In this document: positions 1 to 12,974 of the stretch, piece by piece | Layout of the letters: each line of letters opens with the position of its first letter | Position numbering within the stretch: position 1 is the stretch's first letter | Assembly (NCBI GenBank): GCA_015847255.1 | Contig: JADLZK010010865.1 | Location: 248,001-312,000 of the forward strand | Reading direction: 5' to 3' | Source: Hyparrhenia diplandra | Taxonomy: Eukaryota > Streptophyta > Magnoliopsida > Poales > Poaceae | DNA: 64,000 nucleotides | Notes under the pieces: generated by a model | What the model was told of the DNA's origin: nothing | The model's input: only the letters and a program-made list of their open reading frames with translations | Database searches by the model: none | Position numbers and translations under genes: made by a program

Positions 1-244
1 CATTCAAAAGCTTGTATAAATACTTTATTCCAAAAAAGAATATACGGTACTTTATTTCAAAAAAATATATACAGGTATAGCTTAATCAAAAGTATGTACA
101 GATTAGTTTGTTACATGCATGCTGCATGCGGACCCAACACCCGGCATCCACTAACGTAACCAGCCGTTAGTACCCACGTAGGGACCGGCTCATGTGCCTG
201 TATACTCCCAGGGGTGGGTGTAATTACTCGGGTGTATAGAAAGT

Positions 245-246
<2 letters not shown>
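1..246. mobile_element. Right end of a TA-flanked transposon (left part outside window)
   Basis: The last 50 bases before the (TA)n tract, read on the - strand, contain ACTTTCTATACACCC followed by ATTACACCCA. This matches the inverted ends of the small element at 46486-46865 (ACTTTCTATACACCC, then GTTACACCCAT) and of 42633-46406. It is therefore the terminus of a related element whose body lies to the left. No coding signal is visible in 1-195. Confidence 0.55.

Positions 247-329
<83 letters not shown>
247..329. repeat. (TA)n microsatellite
   Basis: About 41 uninterrupted TA units sit between two transposon ends: a TIR on the left and a hairpin end on the right. The long Tyr-Ile reading frames across it are an artefact of the repeat. 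Confidence 0.97.
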
Positions 330-337
<8 letters not shown>

Positions 338-348
338 ATTATGCACTG

Positions 349-374
349 GGTGCATTCGTTGTATGGAATGCACC
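349..374. other. Terminal hairpin of TA-flanked element (left end)
   Basis: A perfect 9-bp stem, GGTGCATTC with GAATGCACC, closes an 8-base loop, 20 bases inside the (TA)n tract. Equivalent hairpins lie at 21378-21405 and 42564-42589, and a degraded one at 27925-27944. Confidence 0.7.
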
Positions 375-850
375 TGGGCCACCGATCGAACCAGGCAGCC
401 CAGCCTCTTTGTGCGGACCCGGACAGGGGTGCACCCCCTTGAGCCATTTGTTTGTCTGTTGTTCAAAACCGCCACCCCCGCAAACGGATAAATCTTTTCT
501 CCTCCCCCTCTCCCTTCCCCTGTCGAAAACCCCTTCCCTCTCCTCGCTCTTCGTCCGCTCTGCTCCGCCGCAGCGGTTCCCCTGCGCAGCGGTTGTCGTC
601 CCCGGCGCTCCCCAGCGGTTGCCGTGGTCCGAGGCGGTTCCGTTGCCCGCGCGTCCTTCCCATTTCCCCGTCCCCTATAGAAACCGCGCCTCCTTCCCAT
701 ATCCGCGTTGCCCGTTTTCGTCTTCATTCGTCCGACGCCGAAGTCGACGCCCGAAATCGAAGCGACTACATTCCGCGAAAGCGGCGGCGGGAGGGGAAAT
801 GCGCGGAGTAAGTGGTTATGTCGACCGTTTTTGTGTGCGATTGCTCTCAA
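375..850 (+). promoter_or_regulatory. GC- and TCC-rich leader of Ulp1-like unit 1
   Basis: This CpG-rich pyrimidine-biased stretch is homologous to 6330-6700: both share the order GTGCAC, GCAAACGGATAAAT or GCGGACAAATC, CTTCCCTCTC, then CTATAGAAACCGCG (unit 1) or GATATAAACCGCG (unit 2). The AT-rich word inside the conserved CG-rich block is the probable core promoter, with the leader following. Long open frames across it have no recognisable product and look like composition artefacts. Confidence 0.45.
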
Positions 851-1027
851 TTTTGTGTGGTTTTGTCCTCGTTTTTTGTGTTTTTTATGTGGGTCATGAT
901 GTGCTAGGGTTTGGCGGATCTGTTTGCGGGTCGTGGATTCTCGGAAGACTTGAGCGTCTTTGCATTGGTTATCTAGAGTTGTGATCTAGAGTTGTGAAAT
1001 CAATCGGTATGTTCAACTTGCATCTCA

Positions 1028-1855
1028 TCTATTTTTGTTGCAATTGGTAGCATATCCTTGTTGCAATTGGTAATATGCCCCTGTCATTTGGGGGAAATTT
1101 TGAAATTATAATCTGTTTTTGCATATGCAATTCGATTTGCAATTGGTATGATATCGTTGTTGCAATTGGTATTGTCCCCTGTTTTGTAGTTATTTTTTTA
1201 ATTTATTACTTGATTTTGCATCCGGACCGCTTGTTATGTTGTAACTGTTATTGAATCCTTGTTGCAATCGGCTACGTGTTTGTGCCTGTTATATCTTATT
1301 TCGATTTAGAATATCATGAACTATGATATTGAAGCTTGTTTTTTATGCCTATATTTATATCAAAATTTTATAGTACCAATTGGGTTATCTTTGGAGTTGT
1401 AATACATGTTTAAGATGACTTTGTTGTGCCTTGTTATTTGTAACATGTGAATTAGCTTATGGTTACAATTTCCATATATCAACTGTAATTTTTTGAATTA
1501 GCTTATTATATCAGTTGCATGCATGTTGTGTTGTTTGGTTGCAATTTGTCGCAATTTCATTCCAATTTCAACTGTCATGTTAATCATGTATTCCAAATTC
1601 ACTTGTTTTTTGTTCATTCCGGTTAGCTCCCACGGTTATTGATTGATCAAATTAGCTTATCATATTAGTTGTAACTATTATGTTGTTCTAGTTGCAATTG
1701 GTTGACGGTTTCATTGCAAATTCATCCATTCGGTTAAATGCGCTTTTATGTTGTAAAGACGATATTACATTAGTTGTTCTTGTTCTTTGTTTTATGTTGC
1801 AATTTGGTTGCTTGAGTTTGAATTTTTTACTTTCTTACTTTGTTTCTTTCCTGTA
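1028..1855. repeat. TTGCAATTGG-type motif array in the first intron of unit 1
   Basis: TTGCAATTGG, TTGCAATTTG and close variants recur many times between the leader and the first coding exon, with irregular spacing in AT-rich DNA. Unit 2 has the equivalent array at about 7107-7640. The stretch ends at a pyrimidine tract and CTGTAG just before the ATG at 1867, so it behaves like an intron. Confidence 0.6.
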
Positions 1856-1866
1856 GTGTTTTTGCG

Positions 1867-4800
1867 ATGACTACCGAAGGTGCAAGGCGTGGTGGCCCTC
1901 GCCGTTAAGCCTCGTTTTTGCGCGAGGAAAGGCTCGTGGGAAGCGTAAAGCTAAGGTTACGGGCAAGGAGAGGAAGAAGAGACAGAGGCCGGGCTGATTC
2001 GATGCCGAGGAACGTGCCCCCGATTACGATTTTGTCCCTAGTGATGATGATGGTGACGATGTTTTCGATAGAGTTGTTGGTTACGATGCGGAAGAAGATT
2101 TGTTGAAAGGAAGAGGCGCCGCAGCGGCACTGGTGTTAGTCAACGCAAGCGGCCTCCGCATGCCGTTGCTCTCCTAAAAAAAGCTTTTCTTTGTTTTGCC
2201 TACGAAGACTTGAAAGGTCAAATAACTAGTTTGGGTTTTGGAGGTATTTTGCAAATGAAGGCAAAGTGTATGGACTTGAAATTGCCGAGCCGGCTTATGC
2301 TTAAGCTCAATCCGGATACAATGATATTAGAGGTTGGTGGCGGTCGGTTTATTGATGTTAATGAGCATAGCGTTTGGTGCATGTTCATGTTGCCTAGATT
2401 TTGGTGGTGATCCTCCTATGTTGTCTGATGCCGATGCTCGTTCTAAGCTTGACGAGGTTGGTAAGCAAATCCGTCCCGAGGCGTATGCGGCATCGGGGAA
2501 TCGATGTTTTACATGTTGCCGCTAGACTGTCGATGAAGATGAAGAGAAGAGGCTTCGAGAATTTGGCATTGAGGGCATTCTTCATGGTTTTATTCCGGTC
2601 CCCCTTTTCTGTAATATGCGACTCCAAATGTAGGCTTATGGATGCGGCATTCACGAAGATTTGGAGAATATTGATAAGATTAGCGGTGCAAAGCATTTGT
2701 TGATCATCTTTCGAAATCAAGACGATTGTATAGGAAGGAGTTCATTAGTAAGGGATATGATTCACCTCTGAATGGATGTGGCATCTTTCCTCGAATGTAA
2801 GCTTTTCTTCTTGTCATCTATTGCTGTTGTATATGTGTTTTGGTTTTGGTTGGGCGGTTCATGTTATACATTTGCAAATTGTTTTTTTAAGCCCGATTGC
2901 ATTTGTATCCCTTCCTTTATGTTCGGATGTTGTATGTGGATCGTTTGCAACATGGTTTAGATATAGATGCAACGAGTTTGCCCGATGTTACGTGATTGGG
3001 AGCGAAGAAATTAGCAACATTGCTAGGTTGGATCAAAGGGGAGATGTTCAATTTGGTGTTGTTTTGTATGGCCACCTTAGGGTAAGCTTTTGTATTATTT
3101 TATCTTCTCTCTTTTTGTAACTTTGTTGTAATTTGTTTACAATCTTTTTATGCGGTTGAAAAGTATCATTTGGCACATGTTATGTTCGGATGCTTTTTGG
3201 TCCAATTGTACTGCTGCACCCTCTTCCCGCAAGATCGGTCTGGGGAAAGTTCGTGGTGCGGGTACTTAAATGCGAGATTGGTGGTGTTTCAATGGTTCTC
3301 CGGGCTCTCGTCTTTCATCAATATCCCGGCCTTAGTCTTTGCTTTCGGGTAGAATCTTGCGATTCTTTTGGAAGAAGGACTTCACTTTAATGGAGATCTT
3401 CAAGGCTTTTTGATGAGAGTACCGCCAAGGCTCGGGGGGTTATATGAGTGAGGCTTCTAGGTTGACGACTATGGCCAATGAATTGATGCAAAAAGCTAAT
3501 CAAAGAGGTCTTCGGAATGCGAAGCCGCTCTGGCGTCGGCAAGGCGAGAGGGAAGCTAGGAAGAGAGTAGGCGGGGAGGCGAAGAAGAAGAAGAAGGATA
3601 AGAAAAACGCGGTATTTTCCTTGTTACGGTTTCCCATGTTTTCATAATGCACTTGTACTTTGTGTTGCAATTGGGTTGTTAACTCTAAAATATTTATTAT
3701 GATAGGAAAAGGAGGTTCATCATCTGTTTGGAAAAAGATGGTCATCAAGGTGATTTGGATGGAGGGAATGCCGATGGCAAAGGTGGTGGTGAAGTTACAT
3801 TTTTGTTGATGCATATCCTTTAAATTTATGTTGCAATTGAGGCTATATACGTGTTGCAATTGCTTTTTTTATTCAATTTGTCTTCTGTCTTCACGGTATG
3901 CTGATTTTTACCCTGTTGGTTCATCGAGCCGATGGTCGAAAAGGTGTGTCACCTCCTTTACATCAAAGTGAAGAAAGTGGACGGCAGGTCAGCAACTTGA
4001 TCCCCAAGGAAGTTTAGGGGGAGGAAATGGAGATGGAGAAGATGCTAGAATGAATGAATCTCCACGGGTTTTTTTTTAAGTTGTATTTGGATATACATAT
4101 TTGTTGCAATTAGCTTTCCGGTCCTTTGTGTTTGCAATTTGTATGCCATACCCGAGTTGCGATTATCTTTGTCTTTGTTGTTGCAATTTGAACTATATCC
4201 GAGTTGCAATTACTCGCTTAGTGTTAACTTACATAGTTGTTATGGTTTTGAAATCTAGGAGTGTCTCGACAAGAAGAAACTGGCAATCTGTTCAAGTGAC
4301 GCCGCCTCATGTTTCTCCCCCGTCAACAGAGTCGTCCATCGACTCCTTCATTGTCTAGTTGCAATGTCGATGATCAAGGTGGTCGAGGTGCCCAATTAGA
4401 TAAGCCGGTGAAAAGAAGAAGAAGCTTCTTGTTACGGATATCAATGGGATACTTGCAGACATTGCGACACATAAAAACAAATTTTAAGGATAAACATCGC
4501 GGATAAAATTCATAAGAGGAAACTTCGGTAAAGTGTTTTACTATCTTTGTTTCTTCTTCAAAATATATACTCTATGGTTTTGTAGCTTGGTGCGTACATA
4601 ATTTCTTAATGCAAGCACATGTGTGTTGCGGTGTTCAAAAGGCCCTTCTGCGATGACTTTCTTAAATTTTGCTTTGAGAACTTTGATGTTCTTTGTGTGG
4701 TCGTCGAGAAACAGTGCACTAATCAAGGAAATCTTTGTTTTTTTTTTTTGTTTTATATATATATACATATTTGCTTATTTTTCCACAAAACATCTTTTTT

Positions 4801-5680
4801 GTAAATTATCTTTTGTTTGTGTCATGACTTCAAATCTTTTATACTTGATGGAATGCGGTGAAAATCTTAAAGCGACTCTTGAAGTGATCATTCAACCTTC
4901 ACGACGTCAACATTTGTTTTGTTGGGTAAGTTTGAATTCATATAGAATAAATGCTCCCGGCAACATCTCCATCTTCATTTATATGTCATTGTGTCTTTGT
5001 AGTTTCTAAAAATATTATAACAAAACTTTTTTGTATGTGATGTTTTAATGTTTACGGCGGGACCAATCTAAGTGCACCAATCTTTGGGTTCTACACTCTT
5101 GATAACCAGGATAAACCAATTTTTCGAAGGAGCTCAAGAAGGTGTGGGCGAAAGAGGATGCTAATGATCTTTCATTTTGAGCAGGTCAATTTTCACCATC
5201 AAACACTCTTCTCATTGATGATTCTCCTTACAAAGCTCTACGGAATCGGTAATATACATTCCCACCATTAATTTTTCTCTTATTAATAGTAGTTTAACAC
5301 TAATATCTTACATTGCTTATATTCCGCGACCATACACCGCCATTTTCCCTTATCCCTACTGACTACAAGAACAAGAAGACTGATTGGCATTGGGTAATAC
5401 TATCTTCTTGCGTCCGTAATATGTGTTTGATAGTGTGTTGCAATGAAAGTTATATTTATATGTTTTTAAAATTGGTGCCTAATTATAATAGTGACCAATA
5501 ACTCATCTACGATACATAAACGGGGACCCGGTGGATCTCTTTTGGTACTGCGAGAATCTTGCGAGAAGCGACGATGTTCCTTCTTACGTCAAGGAGCATA
5601 CTTTTGGTCCCCTCCCATCAGGCCGACGCCAAACTGGAACTTCTACAAAAAAAGTAATAGTCGACAAGTAGAATAGCGAA
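1867..5680 (+). pseudogene. Ulp1-like transposon protein, unit 1 (N-terminal half only, frame-broken)
   Basis: The start MTTEG at 1867 matches unit 2 at 7927. Conserved blocks follow: an Arg/Lys-rich stretch, an acidic stretch near 2010-2060, the word GFGGILQMKAKCMDLKLPSR (2230-2300), then NEHSVWCMFMLP (2355-2395), and the exon EEISNIARLDQRGDVQFGVV (3006-3065) ending at a GTAAGC donor near 3080. This N-terminal organisation is typical of plant transposon-borne Ulp1-like proteins, in which a regulatory region precedes the C48 cysteine-protease domain. Later exons occur near 3430-3620, 3705-3800, 4258-4500 and 5300-5680. No protease catalytic domain is recognisable in this copy, which ends in a TTGCAA array. 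At least five frameshifts relative to unit 2 and in-frame stops make it non-functional as read, though some could be sequence errors. Confidence 0.6.
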
Positions 5681-5689
5681 CAATTGAAG

Positions 5690-6296
5690 TAACTAGATGC
5701 GTGCTCAGGTTGCAAACTTGTATATATTTTGTTATTGAGGTGTTGAGGTGTTTTGATGGTGCAAACATGTATATATTTTATTTCTTGTAGTTGTGTCACT
5801 TGAGGTGTTGCAACTGGAGACACTTTGCATTGTTGCAAATACTAATTTCTTGGCCCTTTTGTGTGTTTGCTACGGTGGTAATCAACATGTTGCGATTGTG
5901 TTACTTGTATTGTTGCAACTAGAGAGGTCCATTGTTGCAAATGGTAGCTTACCTCCACCGCATAAGTTGTGTTGCAAGCGTGGTCATCAAATTGTTGCAA
6001 TTGGCTATAAACTACTTTGCAATTTGCAATTTTTTTTCCAACAAGGTTTTATACAATTATTGTTTGAGACTATGCAAGGGCGAAAGATTTTTAAAAGCGG
6101 AAATGGAGCATGTTGCAATCGTGTTATATGCGTTGTTGTAATTGTGGACACTCAATGTCGCAAATGGAGTTTTTATTAGCTTTGTAGTCACAAGCGTGTT
6201 TTATCACCCTTGTTGCAAATGGTTGTTAACTAGGTTGCAATCGTATAACTTGTGGTGTTGTAACTAGAGACACCCCCTTGTCGCAAATGGTAATAT
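5690..6296. repeat. TTGCAA motif array between units 1 and 2
   Basis: TTGCAAATGG, TTGCAACTAGAGA and GGTCATCAA phrases recur roughly every 40-60 bases. The same phrases in the same order occur at 23455-23870, 24770-25270, 35140-35260 and 36140-36300. No coding signal is visible. Confidence 0.75.
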
Positions 6297-6960
6297 TTTA
6301 TGAAGTTCAAATACGGAACCGCCTCGGACCCGAGGCGAGGCGGACGAACCAACGGGCCGAGCCCGGCCCCTGCAATGCGGACGGACGGGTTGCACCTGGT
6401 CTTTGCGGTTCGAAACCGCAATCGCCCATAAGCGGACAAATCCTTTCTTCTCCCGCTCTCCCTTCCTCGTCGAAAACCCCTTCCCTCTCCGCGCGCTCCG
6501 TCGCTCCGCTCCGCCCAGCGGTTTCCCGCGGCGGTTCTTCTCCCCGGCGGCTCATTTGCGGCGGTTGTTGTCCGTTTGTCGGAGGCGGTTCGTTTTTGCG
6601 CGCCTCCTTCCCATTTCCGCTCCCGATATAAACCGCGTAGCCCGATTCCGCTTCGAGTCCGGCATTTGATCGGAGTTGTCTTTGCCGTAGTGTTTCTCAT
6701 TTGCGATGGTTCATCCCGACGCATTCCTTCGCCCGTCGGCCGAGTTACTCGGAGGCGCGGCGGATTCTCCGGCGTCGCGGTTCTCGCCCGCGGAGGTACT
6801 TTCTCATCGGCGTGTGCGGCGTGCTGGATAGGGTGTCGTCCAGCAGTTCATCCAGGGAGGTATGGTGACCATTTTATGCGGCATTGCACCATTTTAGTCC
6901 GTTTTGTGTGCGATTGCTCTCCGATTCTCTCGTGGTTTGCACATTGGTGAGGGTTTTGTT
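6297..6960 (+). promoter_or_regulatory. Leader and core promoter of Ulp1-like unit 2
   Basis: Direct repeat of the unit 1 leader. A TATAAA box at 6627-6632 sits inside the conserved GATATAAACCGCG word, followed by a GC-rich probable 5' leader and then an AT-rich TTGCAA-bearing intron from about 7000 to 7926. Reading frames here have no recognisable product. Confidence 0.5.
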
Positions 6961-9909
6961 GGTGCATTAGTTGCGGTTTTGTTGTCTAGGGTTTGGTTGT
7001 TGTTCCTGGATCTGGTTTGGATTGGTCTTTGTGTTCAATTCAATCGGTTGTTCTTTGTTGTTTGTATCGATATGTGCGGGTAGGTTATTATCTGATTCGA
7101 TCCTTTATTGCAATTGGTAGGATATCCTTGTTGCAATTGGAATTATGCCCTATCATTTAGGTAGTATTAGTATTTATTATTTGATTATGCATATGAACGC
7201 TTCTTATGTTGTTATGTTGTGCTTGTTTAGGAATCCTTGTTGCAATTTGGTCGATCCCCATGTTTTTACAATTACGTAGATAGTAATTCATGGTTCCAAT
7301 TGGTATTATATCTCTACGATAGGATCTTATGGTTGCAAGCTGGTAGGATTGTGTAACCCTATGATAGGTTTTTATGGTTGCAAATGGGAATTGGCTAAGT
7401 GTTTGTGCTGTTATATTTGTAACATTTGAATTAGCTTATGGTTACTATTTCGATATATCAATTTGTAAACAATTTCATTCAAAATTTTAGCTTGTCATCT
7501 TATGGTTTTGTGTTTTGATGTGTTCAACTTGTTTATTATGCTAAATTCATATAGGTTGTTATAGTTGCAACTGGTAGGATTGTGTAGTAAGAAGGTATTC
7601 CCTATGTAGGCCATGTGTAACTAGCTTATTGTACTAGTTGCAAATGGGAAGTTGATGTAGTAAGAAGGTATTCCCTATGTACATTATGCCTATATATGAA
7701 TGGATTTGTTACGAAGTATAATGGGGGTTTTATTTCATTTGTAACCTATATGAATTGCTTCTATATATTACTAGCGGTGGTACGTCTATAGATTGTGTGG
7801 TAAGTCCTTGTTTAATTACATGTGTTCAATTAAAGTATGTGCCCTCATTTGTTTTTTGTTCAATTCTATTACCACCCCCGGGTTATAGATTGGTTGTAAT
7901 TGTTTGGTTTTCTGCGGTGTTTTGCGATGACTACAGAAGGTCGAGGCGTGGTGGCCCTCGTCGTTCGCCCTCGTTTTTGGCCCAAAGGGTCGTGGGAAGC
8001 GAAAGCCAAGGTTCTGAGGCAAGGAGAGGAAGAAGAGAGAGGAGGTCGGTGGCTGATTCGATCTTGAGGAACGTGCCCACGATTCTGATTTTGTCCCTAG
8101 TGATGATGATGGTGGCGATGTTTCGATAGAGTTGTTGGTTACGATGCGGAAGAAGAGAATTTGTTGAAAGGAAGAGGCGTCGCAAGCAGCCTTGTTGTTG
8201 GTCAACGCAAGCGGCCTCACGCATGCGTTGCTCTCCTACAAAAATTGAGAAGCTTTTTCTTTGCTTTACACGAAGACTTGAAAGATCAAATAACAACTCG
8301 GGTTTTGGAGGAATTTTGAAAATGAAGGCAAAGTGTATGGACTTGAAATTCTTGAGCGGCTAATGCTTAAGCTCAATCCGGACACAATGAGATTAGAGCT
8401 TGGTGGTGGGCGAGTATATTGATGTTAATGAGCATAGCGTTTGGTGCATGTTCATGTTGCCTAGAGCTAGTGGTGATCCTCCTATGTTGTGCGATCGATG
8501 CTCATTCTAAGCTTGCGAGGTTGGTAAGGAAATCTTTCCCGAGGCATTATGCGGCTAAAGGAATCGATGTTTTATGTGTTGTTGCAAGGCTGTCGATGAA
8601 GATGATCGGAAAGAGGTTAAGCGGGAAATTGGCATCGGGGGCATTCTTCATGGTTTTATTCGGTCCCTTCTTTTTTACTTATCTTGATTTCGAAGTGTAG
8701 GCTTATGGATGCGGCATACAGCGAAGATTTGGACAATATTGATAAAATTAAGCGGTGCAAAGCATTTGTTGATCATCTTTCGAAATGTGCACGAATGTAT
8801 AGGATGGAGTTCATTACTAAGGGATATGATTCACCTCTGAATGGATGTGGCATCTTTTGAATGTAAGCTTTTCTTCTTGTCATCCATTCTTTGTTGTTTA
8901 TGTGTTTTGGTTTTGGTTACAAGCGGTTCATGTTATACATTTGCAAATTGGTTATGTTTTTTTTTAAACTGATTCCATTTTTATGCATTCCTTTATGTTC
9001 AGATGTTGTATGTGGATCGTTTGCAACATGGTTTAGCTATAGATCCTCCGAGTTTGCCCCGATGTTTTGTGATTGGGGGCGAAGAAATTAGCAACATTGC
9101 TAGGTTGGATCAAAGGGGAGATGTTCAAGGTGGTGTTGTTTTGTATGGCAATCTTAGGGTAAGCTTTTCTATTATTTTATCTCCCTCTTTTGTAACCTGT
9201 TGTAATTTGTTTACAATCTTTTTATGCGGTTGAAAAGTATCATTTGGCACATGTTATGTACCTGCTCTGTTGGTGCAAAATTTGTACTGCTTAGGTACCT
9301 CTTCCCGCTTACGGTCACGGGGAAAGCTCTGGCCGCCTTTTCGTCAATATCCCGACCTTAGTTCTGGTTTGGGCGAGAATCTTGGCGATGCATTTGGAAG
9401 AAGAAGGAGTTCACAAGCCTTCGGAGATCTTCAAGGCTTTTTGATGAGAGTACCGCCAAGGCTCGGGGTTATATGAGCGAGGCTTCTAGGTTGACGACTA
9501 CGGGCAATGAATTGATGCAAAAGCTCATCAAGAGGTCTTCGGCCGGAATCACGATGCGTTTGGCTATTTGTCCGGCGACAAGCCGAGAGGAAGCTAGGAA
9601 TGAGAGTAGGCGGGGGAGGCGGAAAGAAGAAGAAGGATAAGAAAAACGCGGTATTTTTCCTTGTTACGGTTTCCCATGTTTTCATAATGCACTTGTACTT
9701 TGTGTTGCAATTGGGTTGTTAACTCTAAAATATTTATTATGATAGGAAAAGGAGGTTCATCATCTGGCTGGAAAAGATGGTCATCAAGTTGATTCGATGG
9801 AGGGCTTGGTGATGGCAAAGGTGGTGGTGAAGGTACATTTTGTTGATGCATATCCTTTTAATTTATGTTGCAATTGAGGCTATACGTGTTACAATTGCTT
9901 CTTTTTTGT

Positions 9910-10490
9910 GTTTATCAGGTGGTGATGGTCGCCAAGGAGAGCAACCTCTTTGTAAATGAAAATGAAAAGACTGGCGAGCAAGGAAATTTGGGTGCAGGGA
10001 ATGGTGATGGTGAAGGTGGTGGCCAAGGTTAATTTTTGCCCGCAATACCCTCTCTTTGTTATGAAATTTGTCTACATTTATGTTGCAATTGCTTCATTTT
10101 TTGTTGCAATTTGTCTTGACTTCACAAAAGTATCATGATTTTTTACCTTGTGGTTCATCGAGGTCTTTGATGGTCGCCAAGTCGACAAACTTCTTTGTAA
10201 ATGAAAATGAAAAATCTGGTCAGCAAGAAAATTTGGGTGGATGGAATGGTGATGGGAAGGTCGTGCCTAAGGTTAATTTTACTTGCAAAACATTTACTTT
10301 TTTGCAATTGTTTATCTTGCAATTGGTCTTGAGAATTTACTATGTCATAATACCTGTTTGAATCTCATTATTAGATGATGGTCGTGAAGGTGGGTCACCT
10401 CCTTTCATTGAAAGCTGAAGAAGAAAGTGGTCGAGGAGTTAACCAACTTGGTCCCCAAAGGAATTTTGGAAGATGTACAAGACTCACCAC
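9910..10490 (+). repeat. Tandemly duplicated short exons of unit 2
   Basis: Blocks at about 9922-10032 and 10166-10276 are near copies, each reading GDGRQ, then NENEK, a Gln/Gly stretch and an NGDG segment. A third, more diverged block lies at 10375-10490. Each is preceded by TTGCAATTG-bearing intron sequence. The repeat therefore comprises exon plus intron and encodes a low-complexity linker between the N-terminal and protease regions. Confidence 0.6.
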
Positions 10491-12974
10491 CAGGTATTTT
10501 TTTCTTTCAAATTTTGTTTTTCAGCCTTGTCCCATTGTTTCCAATTGTTACCAACAACTTTTGTGTTTGTCACTCTTTTTTTTTTTTTGTCTAGGGTATG
10601 TTGGACGTGATTTTGATTTTGATGATGACGAATTTGTTTCGAGGTAACTTTGTGGTTTTTAAATTTTAAAGCGGTGTTTGATACGTGTAGTACTTACTGA
10701 TACAAATGTCCTACATTGGCCAGATGGATATTTTGATGGAGAAGTAGATGAGGAAGTTGGTCGACAAGGAGATTTGGATGGAGAGCAAGCTTCTTCACAT
10801 GGCCTTGCATCTAGAGTAGAGGATCAAGGTATTTTAAATGGAGCAATTTTTGTCCCATTGTTGTTGCAATTTGAACGATATATGAGTTGTAATTACTACC
10901 TTTCGGTGTTAACTTACATTGTTGTTATGGGTTTTGAAATCTAGGAGTGTGCGGACAAGAAGAATCGGCAATCTGTTCAAGTGACGCCGCCTCATGTTTC
11001 TCCCCCGCGTCAAGAGAGCCGTCCATCCACTCCTCCAGTGTCTAGTAGGAATGTCGATGATCAAGGTGCCCAATCAGGTAAGCCAGGTGATATGTTGTAT
11101 TTTTTAAAGTTGTTACTGCCTGTATATTTTTGTTGCAATTACCTCGTACAATGTGTTGCAATTTGGATGTGATTTTTGTTTTGCGGTTACAATGTAACTT
11201 TGTGGATGTCATATGTGATTAAATTTTTTAGGGATCCTTGTTCCACATACAATTATATCGGCAACCTTGTTGCTTAAATTTTTTTTTCGGATGACCAAGG
11301 TGCTCGACGAGAAGAATCTGGAGAAGATATCCCATGTCCACTTCCACTTGCTGTTCACTATGGACTTTGGAGGAGCCCCCCATCCTCTTCTGAGGATAGA
11401 GAAGAAGTTAACTCGCCGCCCAAAAAGACATATTCATCGAGCTCGAAGAGCCTACTAGTAATTATCTCATGAATTGTTTTTACGTTTGTTATCTCATGAA
11501 GAGCTCGATCAACCCTCATTGAATGGTAAATGAATTTTTTTTTGCAATGCTAATTTTTTATATACCTTGCAGCACCGCCCCATTTTGCGCAAGCAACATG
11601 AGCGAGGATTGGATGTTTTAGTCGACAATATAACATCGAATGTGCATTTGGGTCGCGATGTTCCCGTGAGAAGGACCAAGGCACTAGTGTGTTAGTTGAG
11701 GTAAGATAACGGGTTCCTCGTCTTTCTTTGTGATTTTCTTTTTGTTCTTCTTTGTTGATGTTTCAATTCATTTTGCATTCTTTTTGCAATTGCACTCACT
11801 AAATGATTGAAAATTGTATCTTTCCTGAGAATGCAAGTCTTGTGTTAGATGAGGGAATGAAGGATGTTCGATCTTTGCTTTGTAAGTTTTCCCTATCTTT
11901 TGTCCCCATGATGTTGCAATTCATCTAGGATTCATTATGCAATTACAATCACTAAATGGTTGCATTTTGTTTTCTTCTGATTGAAAGCGGTGTGTTAGAT
12001 CGGGGAAGACAAGAGGTTCCACATCTTTCTTTGTAAGTTTTTTCCTTTGTTTGTTTTCCATTCATTATGCAGTTTTAATCCTTTTATGATTCGTTATCTT
12101 TGTCGCGATCATCGAATGCTTGGATGTTTTGTATTAATCGGGTTTTTGACGAGCAAGCCTTTAGATGCTGACCAAACAATCGCTTCCTCCCCCTGTAAGC
12201 TTTTTGTAGTCATGTACATAATTTGTTGTTAGTTTCCATATATAGTTTTTTGTTTTTTGGAAAAATTTGTTCGACCTCACTTTTTTTTTTTTTTTTCTTG
12301 TTTTTGTAAATAGGTTACTACTTACACGGAACTAGGAGTAGGGGCTGCTTCAAAAGCATCGATTTGAGAGTACCTCGAGCAAGCCCGATGACCCTCCTAT
12401 TTGCAAAGAAGAAGGGAGTTGGAAAGTCACCTCCTAAAAAGGGCTTTGCAAAAGAAACCACGCCAAGAAGAAAGGAAGAAAGGGTGCCAATACCGGTAGG
12501 GATTTTGGAAGGATTTGAATGAGCAAAGAAGCGCGACGTGATGCACACGAGCTATGGTTGGTTTCAATGAGAGAGGAAGCCGATCGCGAGAAGGAATTGG
12601 TGGCGGTGCCGGTTTGTTGTCGGATGCTAGTGAAGTTGCACTTTTGCCTTTCCGGAAGATTCGGAGGAAGACTTCATCGAGGGTGCTCTCAAAGTGTGCC
12701 ACTCCGTTTGACTCGAGAAGATGAAGAACGAGTTCACATTTGATATGGTTGGCCACAATGAGTACCAAAGGAAGCTCTACAATTGTGTGGCACCTCGGTT
12801 GAAGAAGAGGCCTCAAAAGTTGTTATCACCTTTCAAGTGAAAAGCATCCGCCCGAATGTGCCCTTGGCTAAAGGCGTTTGCTTTAAGGAAAAAGATTGCG
12901 AGAAGATGAGAAATATAAAAAGTAATAAGTGATATCCTTTGTTGATATTTCCTTTTACGTCTCTTCCCCTTTCA

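Noticed and set aside
190..450. Long Tyr-Ile repeat reading frames across (TA)n tracts (also 14590-14850, 21330-21400, 27950-28120, 46846-47031)
   Set aside because: They are simple consequences of a stop-free TA dinucleotide repeat.
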